This document shows positions 44,170 to 52,965 of a stretch of 64,000 nucleotides of DNA, piece by piece. Each line of letters begins with the position of its first letter. Position 1 is the stretch's first letter. This DNA comes from Dactylonectria macrodidyma. Its lineage: Eukaryota > Ascomycota > Sordariomycetes > Hypocreales > Nectriaceae. The position numbers were made by a program, and so were the translations under genes. Under the pieces are notes generated by a model, which saw nothing but the letters and a program-made list of their open reading frames with translations, had not been told where the DNA came from and searched no databases. The DNA lies in the NCBI GenBank assembly GCA_020744425.1, contig JAGMUV010000032.1:62001-126000 (forward strand), given 5' to 3'.

Positions 44170-44757
44170 TCAGTTACTTTCTTCGTCCCGAGATACACAC
44201 GCTCCCCTGTGTGTCTTCCAGTCTGCCTTCTGGTGGTCTTTGCCACAGTATGCCACAGCTTTGCACCGCCCGCACTTCCTGATCCCTTCTATCTTTCCGC
44301 ACACCGCGCAAACTATGGCTTCCACCTGAGCCTCGGCCCCTGCTCCAACTTCGAACATCTCCTCCTGGATGGCTTGTCGCGTCTGGCTTTCGCATTCGCC
44401 TTTCCCACACACTCCGCTAACAAGAACTCCAACGTAGGGATCACCCTCTTTGTGAAGAAAGGACATTGGCGTCTGTAGAACGGTCGCGATGGGTGATCCG
44501 CAAATTCCGCAAAACGGATTAGATGCTGCGCGACAAGCCGGTTCGTGTTCTTTTAAAAAAGGCAGTACTGCACGTTGAAAACGATAGGCGTATGAATCAT
44601 CTTGCCGGGCATAGGATAGGGGCCTGACGAGACTCTTTGAAATCTCGTGAGTAAAATTCAGACCTTCAGGGATATTGTCGCACGAAAATTGGAACCGAAC
44701 CGGGCACGTCGACATGTTCACGATGAGAGAGAGGACGGTAGATGCTGTATCTTGCAA
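44170..44757 (-). CDS. MYND zinc-finger protein inside the Helitron
   Basis: 195 aa in one exon (alternative start at 44715, MSTCPVRFQFSC). The C-terminal 45 residues are a complete MYND finger: CAVCGKIEGIRKCGRCKAVA, then YCGKDHQKADWKTHRGAC. The N-terminal part has further Cys pairs (CGICG, CGKGEC). MYND fingers bind proline-rich partners in other proteins. It lies between the RPA-like gene and the Helitron 5' end, so it is either an element gene or a captured host gene. The lack of introns and good condition suggest selection or recent capture. It reads in the same direction as RepHel. Confidence 0.85.
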   Translation of the reverse strand: MQDTASTVLSLIVNMSTCPVRFQFSCDNIPEGLNFTHEISKSLVRPLSYARQDDSYAYRFQRAVLPFLKEHEPACRAASNPFCGICGSPIATVLQTPMSFLHKEGDPYVGVLVSGVCGKGECESQTRQAIQEEMFEVGAGAEAQVEAIVCAVCGKIEGIRKCGRCKAVAYCGKDHQKADWKTHRGACVSRDEESN

Positions 44758-45096
44758 TCAAATAAATTGACCACAATGGTTGTAATCGTGAGCTTTTGGG
44801 AGAGTGAGTGCCAGTAATATGACTCCGCCCGGATTGCTATTAAGGTTTTCCTAATGTTTTGTAAAGAGCCTTGATACGTTTCAAGTCTCGACATGCCAAT
44901 CACGCCTCACAGTCGAGCTTGGGATGAAGTCACGGTGACCAAGCTACTGATCTTGTTGCTTCATCCAAATTTCATGTCAGCTCAAAATATCAGCTCAAAA
45001 CCCCAAAATTTTCTCAAGTTGCGTTGGCCGATTTTCGTCTTTAACTTCGTTCCTCAAGGCTCTTTTTGGGCAGACCGCTTGCGGTTTGCGTCTCCT

Positions 45097-45170
45097 GTCA
45101 GAAGGGCCCTGCAGGCCCTTTTGAGGCATTGCTCACGTGACTGATGATCCTCACGTGATTTCACGTATCA
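45097..45170 (-). repeat. 5' end of the Helitron-like element, shared with the miniature
   Basis: 74 bp identical to 45908-45981. Contains the stem-loop AAGGGCC-CTGCA-GGCCCTT and two CACGTGA words. Confidence 0.9.
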
Positions 45171-45787
45171 TATGCCGCACACAAAAAAGAGACTCTACTG
45201 TCCTCAGTAGGCAAGACAAGGATAGAGCCTAGATCCATTTCCTTCTAAAGTTCCTTGCCAAATCCATCCGCGAGAAAATATGCCTCTCATACCGTAAGAC
45301 GATCTTGTCTGCATTGGTCGGTCGGCCGGTCGGTCGGCTGCTTGGTGTTGCTGTTCAGGCCCAGCGAAGGGGACAGCTTTGAGGGAGATCGCCGTATCCA
45401 AAGGAGTTGAACCAACGGGATCCAAAGGGTGCCGCGAGGGTTGTGGTGCCGCGAGGGCTGTGGTGCCGCGAGGGCTGGGTGCTCAAGAGAGAGCCGGTGT
45501 TCGAGAGAGAGCCGGTGCTCAAGAGAGCTGGTGCTCGGGAGAGCTGGTGCTGAGACGGGCTGGTGCTCGGGAGAGCTGGTGCTGACGGGCCGGTGTCAGG
45601 AGCGCAACTAAGGCGAGTCGGCTAAGATAGGCGATGCTTGGAGAAGCTGGTGCACAGAGGCTGGTGCCATCAAAGCCAGTATCGCAAAGCCATGGGCGAC
45701 TGAAGCGGGTGCTGTCGAAGCTGGTGCTGTCAAAGCTGGTGCTGTCAAAGCTGGTGACCAAAATGCAGCAGCGCAATTGCTACCATT
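45171..45787. other. spacer between the Helitron and its miniature
   Basis: 617 bases with no gene. The second half is made of G-rich short tandem repeats, listed separately. Open frames here are translated repeats. Confidence 0.5.
45427..45760. repeat. three short tandem-repeat families
   Basis: About 45428-45478: GTGCCGCGAGGGCTGTG, three copies. About 45485-45590: units of GAGAGAGCCGGTGCTCAA and GAGAGCTGGTGCTCGG. About 45705-45760: GCTGTCAAAGCTGGT, three copies. All share the word CTGGTG or CCGGTG, so they may descend from one unit. Confidence 0.7.
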
Positions 45788-45981
45788 TGATACGAAAAGA
45801 GGCGATGGCCAAGGGCCAGAGGCCCTAGGGGGCACGAAGGGCCAGAAAGCTGCAATAGCAGGTGATGGATTGTATTGTTGTATGAAGAAGAATGATGATG
45901 AAGCAAAGTCAGAAGGGCCCTGCAGGCCCTTTTGAGGCATTGCTCACGTGACTGATGATCCTCACGTGATTTCACGTATCA
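45788..45981 (-). mobile_element. 194-bp miniature of the Helitron-like element
   Basis: Equals the first 122 and the last 74 plus-strand bases of the 35032-45170 element, fused with a 2-bp overlap (GT): 122 + 74 - 2 = 194. I see no mismatch. It has the same TGATACG inverted ends. It can only move with proteins supplied by a full element, and its identity to the neighbouring one indicates very recent origin. Confidence 0.9.
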
Positions 45982-46026
45982 GGTACGTACGTACAAATGA
46001 GTTGTACGAAAAGTACAACATCACTA

Positions 46027-46034
46027 GACCTGAC
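46027..46034. repeat. hAT target-site duplication, right copy
   Basis: GACCTGAC, identical to 34377-34384. Confidence 0.85.
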
Positions 46035-46173
46035 TCTCTTTGGACGCATGTGCATCGGCCCTCTGAAAGCTTTCAAACTTGCCATCTGAGAACTGGGATG
46101 GAGAAAGAGATGCCCGTGGTTGTTTCAGGGCTTGTCTGATCTCATCTAGGTTTTCTGGTCGTGGCGGATATGG
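46027..46173 (-). pseudogene. DUF7924-type protein, upstream part
   Basis: Reads PYPPRPENLDEIRQALKQPR, then ASLSPSQFSDGKFESFQ, then RADAHASKESQ, and joins in frame across the hAT target site to VTADVIPIIEGD at 34376. The order and words match this family just before its FTNLDHLTDG block. The gene has no start codon here, because the copia LTR piece begins at 46174. Together 46173-46027 and 34376-33432 keep 363 codons open, so the gene was whole at this point before the hAT arrived. Confidence 0.7.
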
Positions 46174-46325
46174 GTCGGTCTCTTATACCTATGTTCAATC
46201 TGCCGATATCATAGGCAGCAGGCTGCTGCCTGATGCTAGTGGTGGTCGTTCACTCTCATCGTGAACAAGTTCACGATGATCGTGATTCTTGCCTCGTTTT
46301 GCGAGCGAGCGACTTGATATTGACA
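46174..46325 (-). mobile_element. copia LTR fragment
   Basis: Runs on the minus strand from TGTCAATATC (after a GGGG tract) to GGTATAAGAGACCGAC. Related to the LTR piece at 48695-48862, with the same order of words (GTGAAC..TTCACG, GGCAGCAGCCTG, TATAAGAGACC). It touches the broken end of the DUF7924 gene. Confidence 0.65.
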
Positions 46326-47206
46326 CCCCAGAAGGCGATTGAGACTTATATTCAACACCCTCAATATCCCCAGTACCAGAATGAGTCGAAGTTTTTATCC
46401 CGGTATCTCGTAAGATGGGCCTTGAAGTACAAGCTGGATAAGTCATCTCCCTTATCATCTGCCAAGTGCCAAATGTCGTTCACATGTTATTGTGGACAGG
46501 GGAGGGTTTGAAGACATCCTGCACGGCGTACGGTTTCTATATTCACGCCCCCTTCCCTCTATGCTGCATGCTACACACTACTTCGTGGTGCGGTTGCGAA
46601 CGCTGCACTCCTGCGACGGCTCTCCTCATTTGGTGTGGGAAGTGCCGTCCGCTCCACTAAATACGAACTCAACTATCCTGGAGCCTTTTAGTGCGGTAAG
46701 TTCTTGGAGGATGTTGATCCCCGCATGACGTACGTATTGTCTCATGCGAGAGCACTGACCCATCGGTAGCAGGGAAACCGTTTGGCATCAACGAGGCACG
46801 TGACCAAACCTTTTGTCAGACACTTAACCTGCTTGGTCAACCTCGCACGCGTGCACCTACATGGCCGCCTTCGCACTTGGTCTCGAGTGGGACTTGAAAA
46901 TGAGCATCACAATCGCTGAGAAAAAAAAATGCGTTGACTGGAAATCTTCGCCATTAGGACAGCAGCTGGAACAGAACCGCGAAATCGACGAGGTGAAACC
47001 ACCAGGGCCGGTGTCAAACTTAGTGCTTTGAATTTAGGGTTATGGAAGCTCTTGAAGTGATAGGATACAGTTCCCTCTGCATTCGCAAAATAATATTGGG
47101 AAAACCCGGTGGGAAAACCAATATTGAGGGACAAAAAAATAGCAAACCTAGCAGTGCGAAGTTAGGGCAAACCGTAAGCACCATACGCCGCCAGTTGTGT
47201 GTACGG
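46326..47206. other. copia remnant and intergenic sequence
   Basis: The first 100 bases may be internal 3' sequence of the copia copy whose LTR ends at 46325. No gene recognised in the rest. Confidence 0.35.
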
Positions 47207-47616
47207 TTATGGCTTCGTATGGCAAATCAGCGTGGCCTTGCCGCTTGCGCTTATAGTCTCCTGCCACTTGTCTGTTACCCCATTGACAGTATTACAAAGA
47301 AAGCCAGTGTTCTCGAAGTTGAATTTCTTGGCCGTCCCGTCGGAGGGTGGTGTGACGTCACCTTGGCAGACCGCATTGCCGTTGCCTGATTACAGGTAGT
47401 ATTAGTCTTCTGTCTTGAGAACTAGTGATTACTACTAGGTAACGATCTCATACCTGAGTGTGTGATGACAACGCTAAATCTATCTCCAAATGTGAATCCT
47501 CCATTGCCATTAAGCATTCCGCAGCTGGACTCGTCAATGTGAATTGCAGGGTTAGGCTGAGCAGAGGCCAAGTTCCCGAAGATGGTGAGAATAGCGAGGA
47601 GGGCGGTAGCGATCAT
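47207..47616 (-). CDS. small secreted cysteine-containing protein (effector-like), two exons
   Basis: Exons 47616-47454 and 47385-47207 (68-nt intron, GTATGA donor, AATCAG acceptor) give 113 aa. The first 19-20 residues form a clear signal peptide, MIATALLAILTIFGNLASA, with cleavage before QPNP. The mature part is about 93 residues with four cysteines (ESSCGML, AVCQG, FLCNT, LICHT), enough for two disulphides, and is rich in Gly, Asn and Thr (LNGNGGFTFGDRF, FENTGFLCN). No known domain. It lies alone between copia remnants, the usual setting of fast-evolving effectors, but the effector role is inference. A TATA-like word is not obvious upstream. Confidence 0.7.
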
Positions 47617-48694
47617 CTTAGCCAGTGTTATTTTGTTTTAAATGGTAGCTGTTTGGTGAGCTAGGATCGCAGGTTTAGGGAGGGTTCCTGTTTCCTGTAT
47701 AGAAAAGTACGAGCAGATGCTTGCATTTTATATTCAGACTCACAGCTCAGTTCATGAAAACGTCACGAAAGCAAGCGGGGCTCATTCACAGGGAATAAGC
47801 AGATGGGCTGCAGCAGGCACAACACACAAAGCGAAGCACGGTGTAGCAGTGACCACTTCCAGATCCGCGACCGTGAACGTATTGTGTCGCTCCGTTAGGC
47901 TCCTCTTGCAAAGCGGGCGCAATTAGTGGTCAACACAGAGTTGCATGATGTGCAATCGTGCGCGTTGGGATATTACATCTGTATGACTCAAATGATTTGT
48001 CAAGCCTAGCTTCTGACTGTCCTCGTACAGTGGAAGACATTCAGAAAAATTCTACATCTCTTTTTTTAGACTTTTCGCTATTCGTTCGCTCAGTTGTGGC
48101 AGTTGAATCATGCTTTTGTTAAGAGCTGTGGCTGCTGACGAAAAAAAATGCGTCCGTCTGCAGCCATGGATCGCCAAGCAAATGGCAACTTCGTTGGGGC
48201 TTGGAAGAGACGCCACATGTCAAACTTTAGCCACTGCGGCAAAAGGGAATGCGCACTCCGCTAATGCGAGTACACCAAAGTTCTCACGTTCTATTTGACG
48301 CCACATACCTGCTTAGGTAGGACGTACAACGGCCACAAAGTCCACTCCTTCATATATACCTCCAGATCCAAAGCCGTGCTGAACGGTCTTTGCTCAATTG
48401 CCTCTTCCCATCATCCCTCCCCACCTCTGCCAATTTGGCACCACCTACGTTTCATTGTCACCTCCTACCTGCGATGCGGGTATTAAATGCTTACCAGTAG
48501 TATATCCACGGTGACCTCTTGGTGGCGGATTCAGCCGCTTAGCGCCACAACGCCGCTAAATCACGTCCGTGCCCTCAGCACCTTCCAATATTTGTCAACC
48601 TAGCACCGATACACAAATGCAGACATTGAACAAAAGATCAGTGTAGATTGAGGACTAAAAGCCTGAGCCTCCCTATCTAAAAGGAGCGACGAAA
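47617..48694. other. intergenic
   Basis: No gene seen. Contains a few open frames of about 60 codons without recognised features. Confidence 0.35.
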
Positions 48695-48862
48695 GTCGGT
48701 CTCTTATACCTGTGTTCAGTCTTCCGATCTCATAGGCACCAGGCTGTTGCCTGTCGTTAGTGATGGTGTAGCGTTCACGCTGACCGTGAAGCTATTCACG
48801 ATGGTTGTGATCCTTGCCCTTGACATCCTCCAACAGTAAGCGAAGGTCTCCGGAGCTTGACA
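48695..48862 (-). mobile_element. 3' LTR piece of the copia element
   Basis: Begins TGTCAAGC right after a run of 11 G on the minus strand, which is the polypurine tract expected in front of a 3' LTR. Contains TATAAGAGACC as a likely TATA box. The distal end could not be fixed. Confidence 0.65.
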
Positions 48863-49110
48863 CCCCCCCCCCCAGGTAAATGCTGGATATCAACGATTCC
48901 AGCTTTGCCTGTAAGACAACTGTAACAGTATTCAGCCGTTCCAGCCTGGTGGTCAGGCACATAGAATTGTAAGAATAAAAGTAACAACAGGAGAGCTGGT
49001 TGAACGGCTCTGGTAGTGGAAAAACAATGACCAGATAAAACAAAGAGAAACTGCACGCATCCATTCTGGGCAGCAAGGTAGAAGAGCAGCACAGATAGGA
49101 AATAACCAAT

Positions 49111-51600
49111 TTAACCAGTAGGGACAGTCATCCCCAATTGTCGGACAAAGGTCTCATGCCTTTGAGGAGATAGAGCCTTCGTCATCCCATCGCTGACCAC
49201 GTCTGTTGTGGCTACCCATTGAATATCGATTTCCTTGCGCTGAACTGTCTGACGGATCCAGAGATGATGGATATCGACGTGTCGGAGCTTTGATGTAGCC
49301 TGTGGGCGTTCACTCTCAAGGAGCCTCTTCGTCTGCTGGTTGTCACAGAACACTGTTATCGTGGGCTCGTCGAAGGTCAACGTCAGTTCCTTGATCAGAC
49401 GTAGGGTTGCCATATAGTTCCTGACAGCGGCTGACAAAGCCACCAGCTCAGCTTCAGTGCTGGATGTGACGACGCTGGTTTGTTTGTCGCCTTCGAGTCG
49501 ATGGGTCCTCCGAATAGGATAGTGATGTATCCCTGCGAACTATATCGCGTCACCTCGTCGTCGGCAAAGGCGGCATCACTTGCGCAGTACAGGGCAGGGC
49601 GTTCTAAAGGTCGGTTGCCGAAGCAGATAGCAAGGTCTTTAGTAGCGTGAAGGTACTTCAGGCAATGGTGAGCAGCTTCGTGATGCTGCGACGAGGGATT
49701 GCTATTAAACTCAGCCAGTCTGGAGGCGGCTTTGGCGACATCAGGTCTGCCTTGGCAGGCGGCGTAGTTGATCGATCCAACCTTCTGAAGATATAGATGG
49801 ATGGAGTCGTGGGTGGCTTGGTGGCCGTCTGGGGATGGTAGCAGGTTATTGGGGTAGGGCAGCGGAGTGCGGACACGACGTCCACTGCAGTCGATCCTGA
49901 ATTCCTTGATCTTTTCGGTGATGTAGTTATCCAGGGACAACCAGATCAAGCGTTGATTACGATCGCGGATCACACGAGTACCCAGGAACCAACGAAGTTC
50001 GCCGAGATCATGGATGTTGAATTGCTTCTTCAGCTGTTCGATGAATTCATCAGCCTTCTTGCAGTCCTTCCGGCGGTATAGGATCACGATGTCGTCGACA
50101 TAGAAGAAGACTAATAGCCCGTCACCTAGGAAGACACAGGCGTCTTCATGCAGTTGCGTCATCCCGAGTTTCTTCATGGCCTTTGATAGCTTCCGATTCC
50201 ATAGCAGGGGTGATCGGCGTAGTCCATACAGGGCGCGCAGGAGCTTCCAGGCCCTCCTTCGTTTGCCGTTGGTCTTGATCCCCATGATCGTTGGCCATCC
50301 CGGTGGTTCCCACACGTAGACTTCCTCGTCGAGATAGGCATGTGGAAATGCGTTCTTTGCGTCCAGTTGGCGGGTCTCTAGGTCGAAGCAGGCTGTGATA
50401 GCCATGATGGCTCTGAACGTCCGGGCTGCGAGAGTTGCCGCGTACGTATCCAAGTTGTTTTGGGGCTGTTGGTCACCACGAACACACAGTCGAGCCTTGA
50501 ACTTCGTGACGTAACCGTTCTGGTCGACTTTGTACTTGAAGGCCCAGGTCAAGCCGATAATCTTAACGGCGTCGTCAAGACGTTCCATCGATTCTTCGGA
50601 AAGCTCTCCCCAGGTCTTCATGCCTTTAAGTTCGGTGACTTCGCTCAAGGCAGCCTTGATCCATTGGTCCTTGTGCAGATGAGACATGACCTCTTTCCAG
50701 TTCTTCGGTTCTGGAGGCATGTCGCTGCGTAGCATCGGGCGCACTGGAGCCCTGATCAGGGTTCCCACGACGAAACTGGTGTTCTTGGGCTTCCTGGAGC
50801 GTCGTCGTTGTTGTTGTTCAGACTCGACCCTTCTTTGCGTGGGTCGTAAGACGCGTCCACTTCGGGTGGATGTTGCAGGTGCTTCCGGGGCAGCTGCTGC
50901 GGTCGTCGGTTGGTGAGATAGAGCAGGTCGTTGTGAGGGACCAGCTTGTTCCGGGGCTGGTTCCGGTGGCTCATCGGACGTGGCCACATGAATCGTGTCT
51001 TCGTTGAGCATAGAGTCGCCTGGGGTAGCCGGGCCAGCAGGCGGAGTAGGCGGCAGGGCGGATCCTGCTGGGGACAATACTGGAGATGTCTCTGATGATG
51101 GTGGAAACGTCTCTCGGCTAGCATCAGTGATAGCTGTACTCACCCCCCCAGCTTCAGCAGAGTTCGCCTTTTCGGCGTTCGTCTGGGGAAGGGACTCCTG
51201 TGTGGTGTTCTGCTGCAGAGCCTGGGTCGCATCCGAGTCAATTATGTCTGTTGCAACAAGAAAGGGATCCTCTGGATCGTTGATTTTAATATCCATGAGG
51301 CTGAACGTCTCGATATCCGTGGCTTGTTCGGGTCGTTGCCCATCACGGTACAGGCGGGATTCATCAAATGTAACGTCCCTCGTGCGTAGAACCCGCTGTA
51401 ACGAGGGCACCCAGATTCTGAAGATATTGGTGCTATCGTACCCGATCAAGAACCCGATATGGGTTTCAACTCGCGATCCTTTGCAAGGATCTCTTTCAAG
51501 TCTTCTAGAATGTGTGGAAAGCTATGTCCGAACTCCGACGGAACCTTAACACAAACCTCGACGATGAGACCATCAGAGTTGCTAAGTGGTGCTGCCACCA
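49111..51600 (-). pseudogene. Ty1/copia pol polyprotein, 5'-truncated and frameshifted
   Basis: The main frame 51449-49395 starts in the end of the integrase region (GYDSTNIFRIWVPSLQRVLR), then has a Pro/Ser-rich spacer and the reverse transcriptase with LDAKNAFPHAYLDEEVY and the catalytic FFYVDDIVIL. RNase H continues in another frame (49443-49111: TVFCDNQQTKRLL, VATTDVVSDGMTKALS). The frames should meet at TSSTEAELVALS near 49460-49490, so a one-base indel lies there. At the 5' side the KDRELKP to HIGFLIGYDS junction (about 51455) also needs a one-base indel. Gag, protease and the integrase core are not found. Direction and spacing fit the LTR piece at 48695-48862. Confidence 0.85.
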
Positions 51601-52357
51601 TAGGGTGCGTGCTTCACATTGCTGATTATGCGACCCCGGGTTTGGGCTGCTCGAGAGGCTTCAGACTCCGCTCAGTCATCACTCAGAGTCCGTTCCCCGT
51701 CATTCCTGACAAACAAACGTCCTCCGTAGTTCGTAGGTGACACATGCCTCCTTGAACATAGCCATCGTCCACATGAACCTCTCGCCACTTGGGATGTGAC
51801 GGCTCGAGGCGTAAAGGGGGCTAGAGCTTGGGATGCGGCTTCTACCATGCCCACATCCACATCCACACCTGGTGCTTCCTGACTAGGCCGCATTGATGTC
51901 TTCTCCGCTGACCAAAACTTGAATGACGCCTCGAAAACTCGGAAGGGAGGGTGTGGTTGGGTTAATTATCCCCAGCCCGTCACCAAAAAGGCCCTGTTCA
52001 CAATCTCTCGAATCTGCACAACCCCAGCAGGCCCGCCTCATCTGCAGCTAGTTCCTTCCAGCACGCCTCTCGTGACCCAACAATGGTAAGCACAGTTTCC
52101 TGTCCCTTCTCTTCCATCATACGCTGCCTCCTGGGGCCTGAAGTTTGCCTTGTTTCCGCGGGCGTGACCAACACTCGTTGGATCCACGGGTAAGATGGAG
52201 AGACCGTGTCGCGAATGAATTAAATCGTGTAGATTAGGGATAGAGCTACGACAATGCCAGCGAGTTGAAATGAGTTGGTTTCAGCAAGTGTGGAAAATCA
52301 GACAGTGTCGCTGGTGTTGAGCCAAGTCAAACACCAGGCCCCAGCTTTTCTGCTAAC
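51601..52357. other. intergenic, no confident gene
   Basis: A GC-rich, pyrimidine-tract promoter-like stretch ends in ATGGTAAGC at 52082, the form of a fungal first exon made of the ATG alone. No downstream exon was recognised. Confidence 0.3.
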
Positions 52358-52960
52358 CTGATCAGCGCCCGACATTTCCGCAAAAATAATTTCAGGTGCT
52401 TTGGAATCCTCATCTTTCTCAAACATTATCAGGCAATATGTCTGTTCTTCGGCAGAAGACGAACGGCAGCCACCTGGTTGCAAGTCAGTAGCCTCCTATT
52501 AAAGATTTAAGTAATAATTAGGCCTAGAGACACCTACCATCTCGAAAACTGCAACTCCATCGTCCAGTCCAATAATCCCGCAAGTTGTCTTGTACAAGCT
52601 CTTTGGCAATGGACCCCGTTGTTGAGGGACCTTCATCCAAAGACACTCTAGGCCAGAGACCTCTTGCAGGAAACCCCTTTTCTGGATCTTTTCGATGCAA
52701 GGCCTTCCCGTTGGTATTCGACGATGTGAAGTGTTGTTGTCGAGAGCCCCGTTGTTGACATCTCCCTCCCCATCTCCGTCACAGAATCCCCCGGGGATGT
52801 CTCCTCCGGGCTGGTCTCGGCCAAATAGAACAACTCGGTACCGGAGATTCGATCGGCGTTCCAAGACGTACGCCTTCTTGAGAAGCAATCGAGGGACCTG
52901 GTCGGGAAGCAATCGGCGCACCTGCTCGTGTTGACGTGGCAATTGGTGTTCCCAGCAGAA
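52358..52960 (-). pseudogene. unknown spliced coding fragment adjoining the hAT remnant
   Basis: Reading on the minus strand, a frame with RRLLPDQVPRLLLKKAYVLE, VVLFGRDQPGGD, VSGLECLWMKVPQQ and CGIIGLDDGVAVFEM reaches a GTAGGT donor. After about 43 nt it continues from an AATAG acceptor with EATDLQPGGCRSSSAEEQTY, CLIMFEKDEDSK and IIFAEMSGADQ, up to another GTTAGC donor at 52357. This looks like real coding sequence of a host gene, but I cannot name it. It begins where hAT similarity ends (about 52966), so it may have been fused by deletion or insertion. Confidence 0.4.
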
Positions 52961-52965
52961 TAGAT

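Larger units (their letters stand above)
35032..45170 (-). mobile_element. Helitron-like rolling-circle element, 10.1 kb
   Basis: Both ends are defined by comparison with the 194-bp miniature at 45788-45981. On the minus strand the element starts TGATACGTGA and ends TTTTCGTATCA, so there is a 7-bp terminal inverted repeat (TGATACG). Near the 3' end lies a hairpin with stem AGGGCC and loop TCT, and near the 5' end another with stem AAGGGCC, plus a CACGTG palindrome pair. It carries a complete Rep-helicase gene, a divergent RPA-like gene, a MYND-finger gene and possibly a 41-codon frame. Canonical Helitrons start TC and end CTRR, which is not seen here. Confidence 0.8.
34385..46026 (-). mobile_element. 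small hAT element, filled by the Helitron block
   Basis: Ends TAGTGATG (34385) and CATCACTA (46026) are inverted repeats of hAT form and are flanked by the perfect 8-bp duplication GACCTGAC. Own sequence is only 34385-35031 and 45982-46026, about 690 bp. It contains GTAC-rich subterminal repeats at both ends and a transposase C-terminal fragment. Everything from 35032 to 45981 is later insertion. Removing the insert and one duplication restores the DUF7924 reading frame. Confidence 0.8.

Noticed and set aside
45379..45828. Frames with repeated ESWC or FDST units
   Set aside because: Translated minisatellite; repeats run in all frames and carry no fold signal.
49111..51449. Copia pol as an intact gene
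   Set aside because: RNase H continues only after a frame change near 49460-49490, and the integrase end needs another near 51455; gag, protease and integrase core are missing.
52000..52100. Promoter-like stretch ending ATGGTAAGC, as in ribosomal protein genes with a first exon of ATG only
   Set aside because: No second exon could be recognised, so it remains a resemblance.
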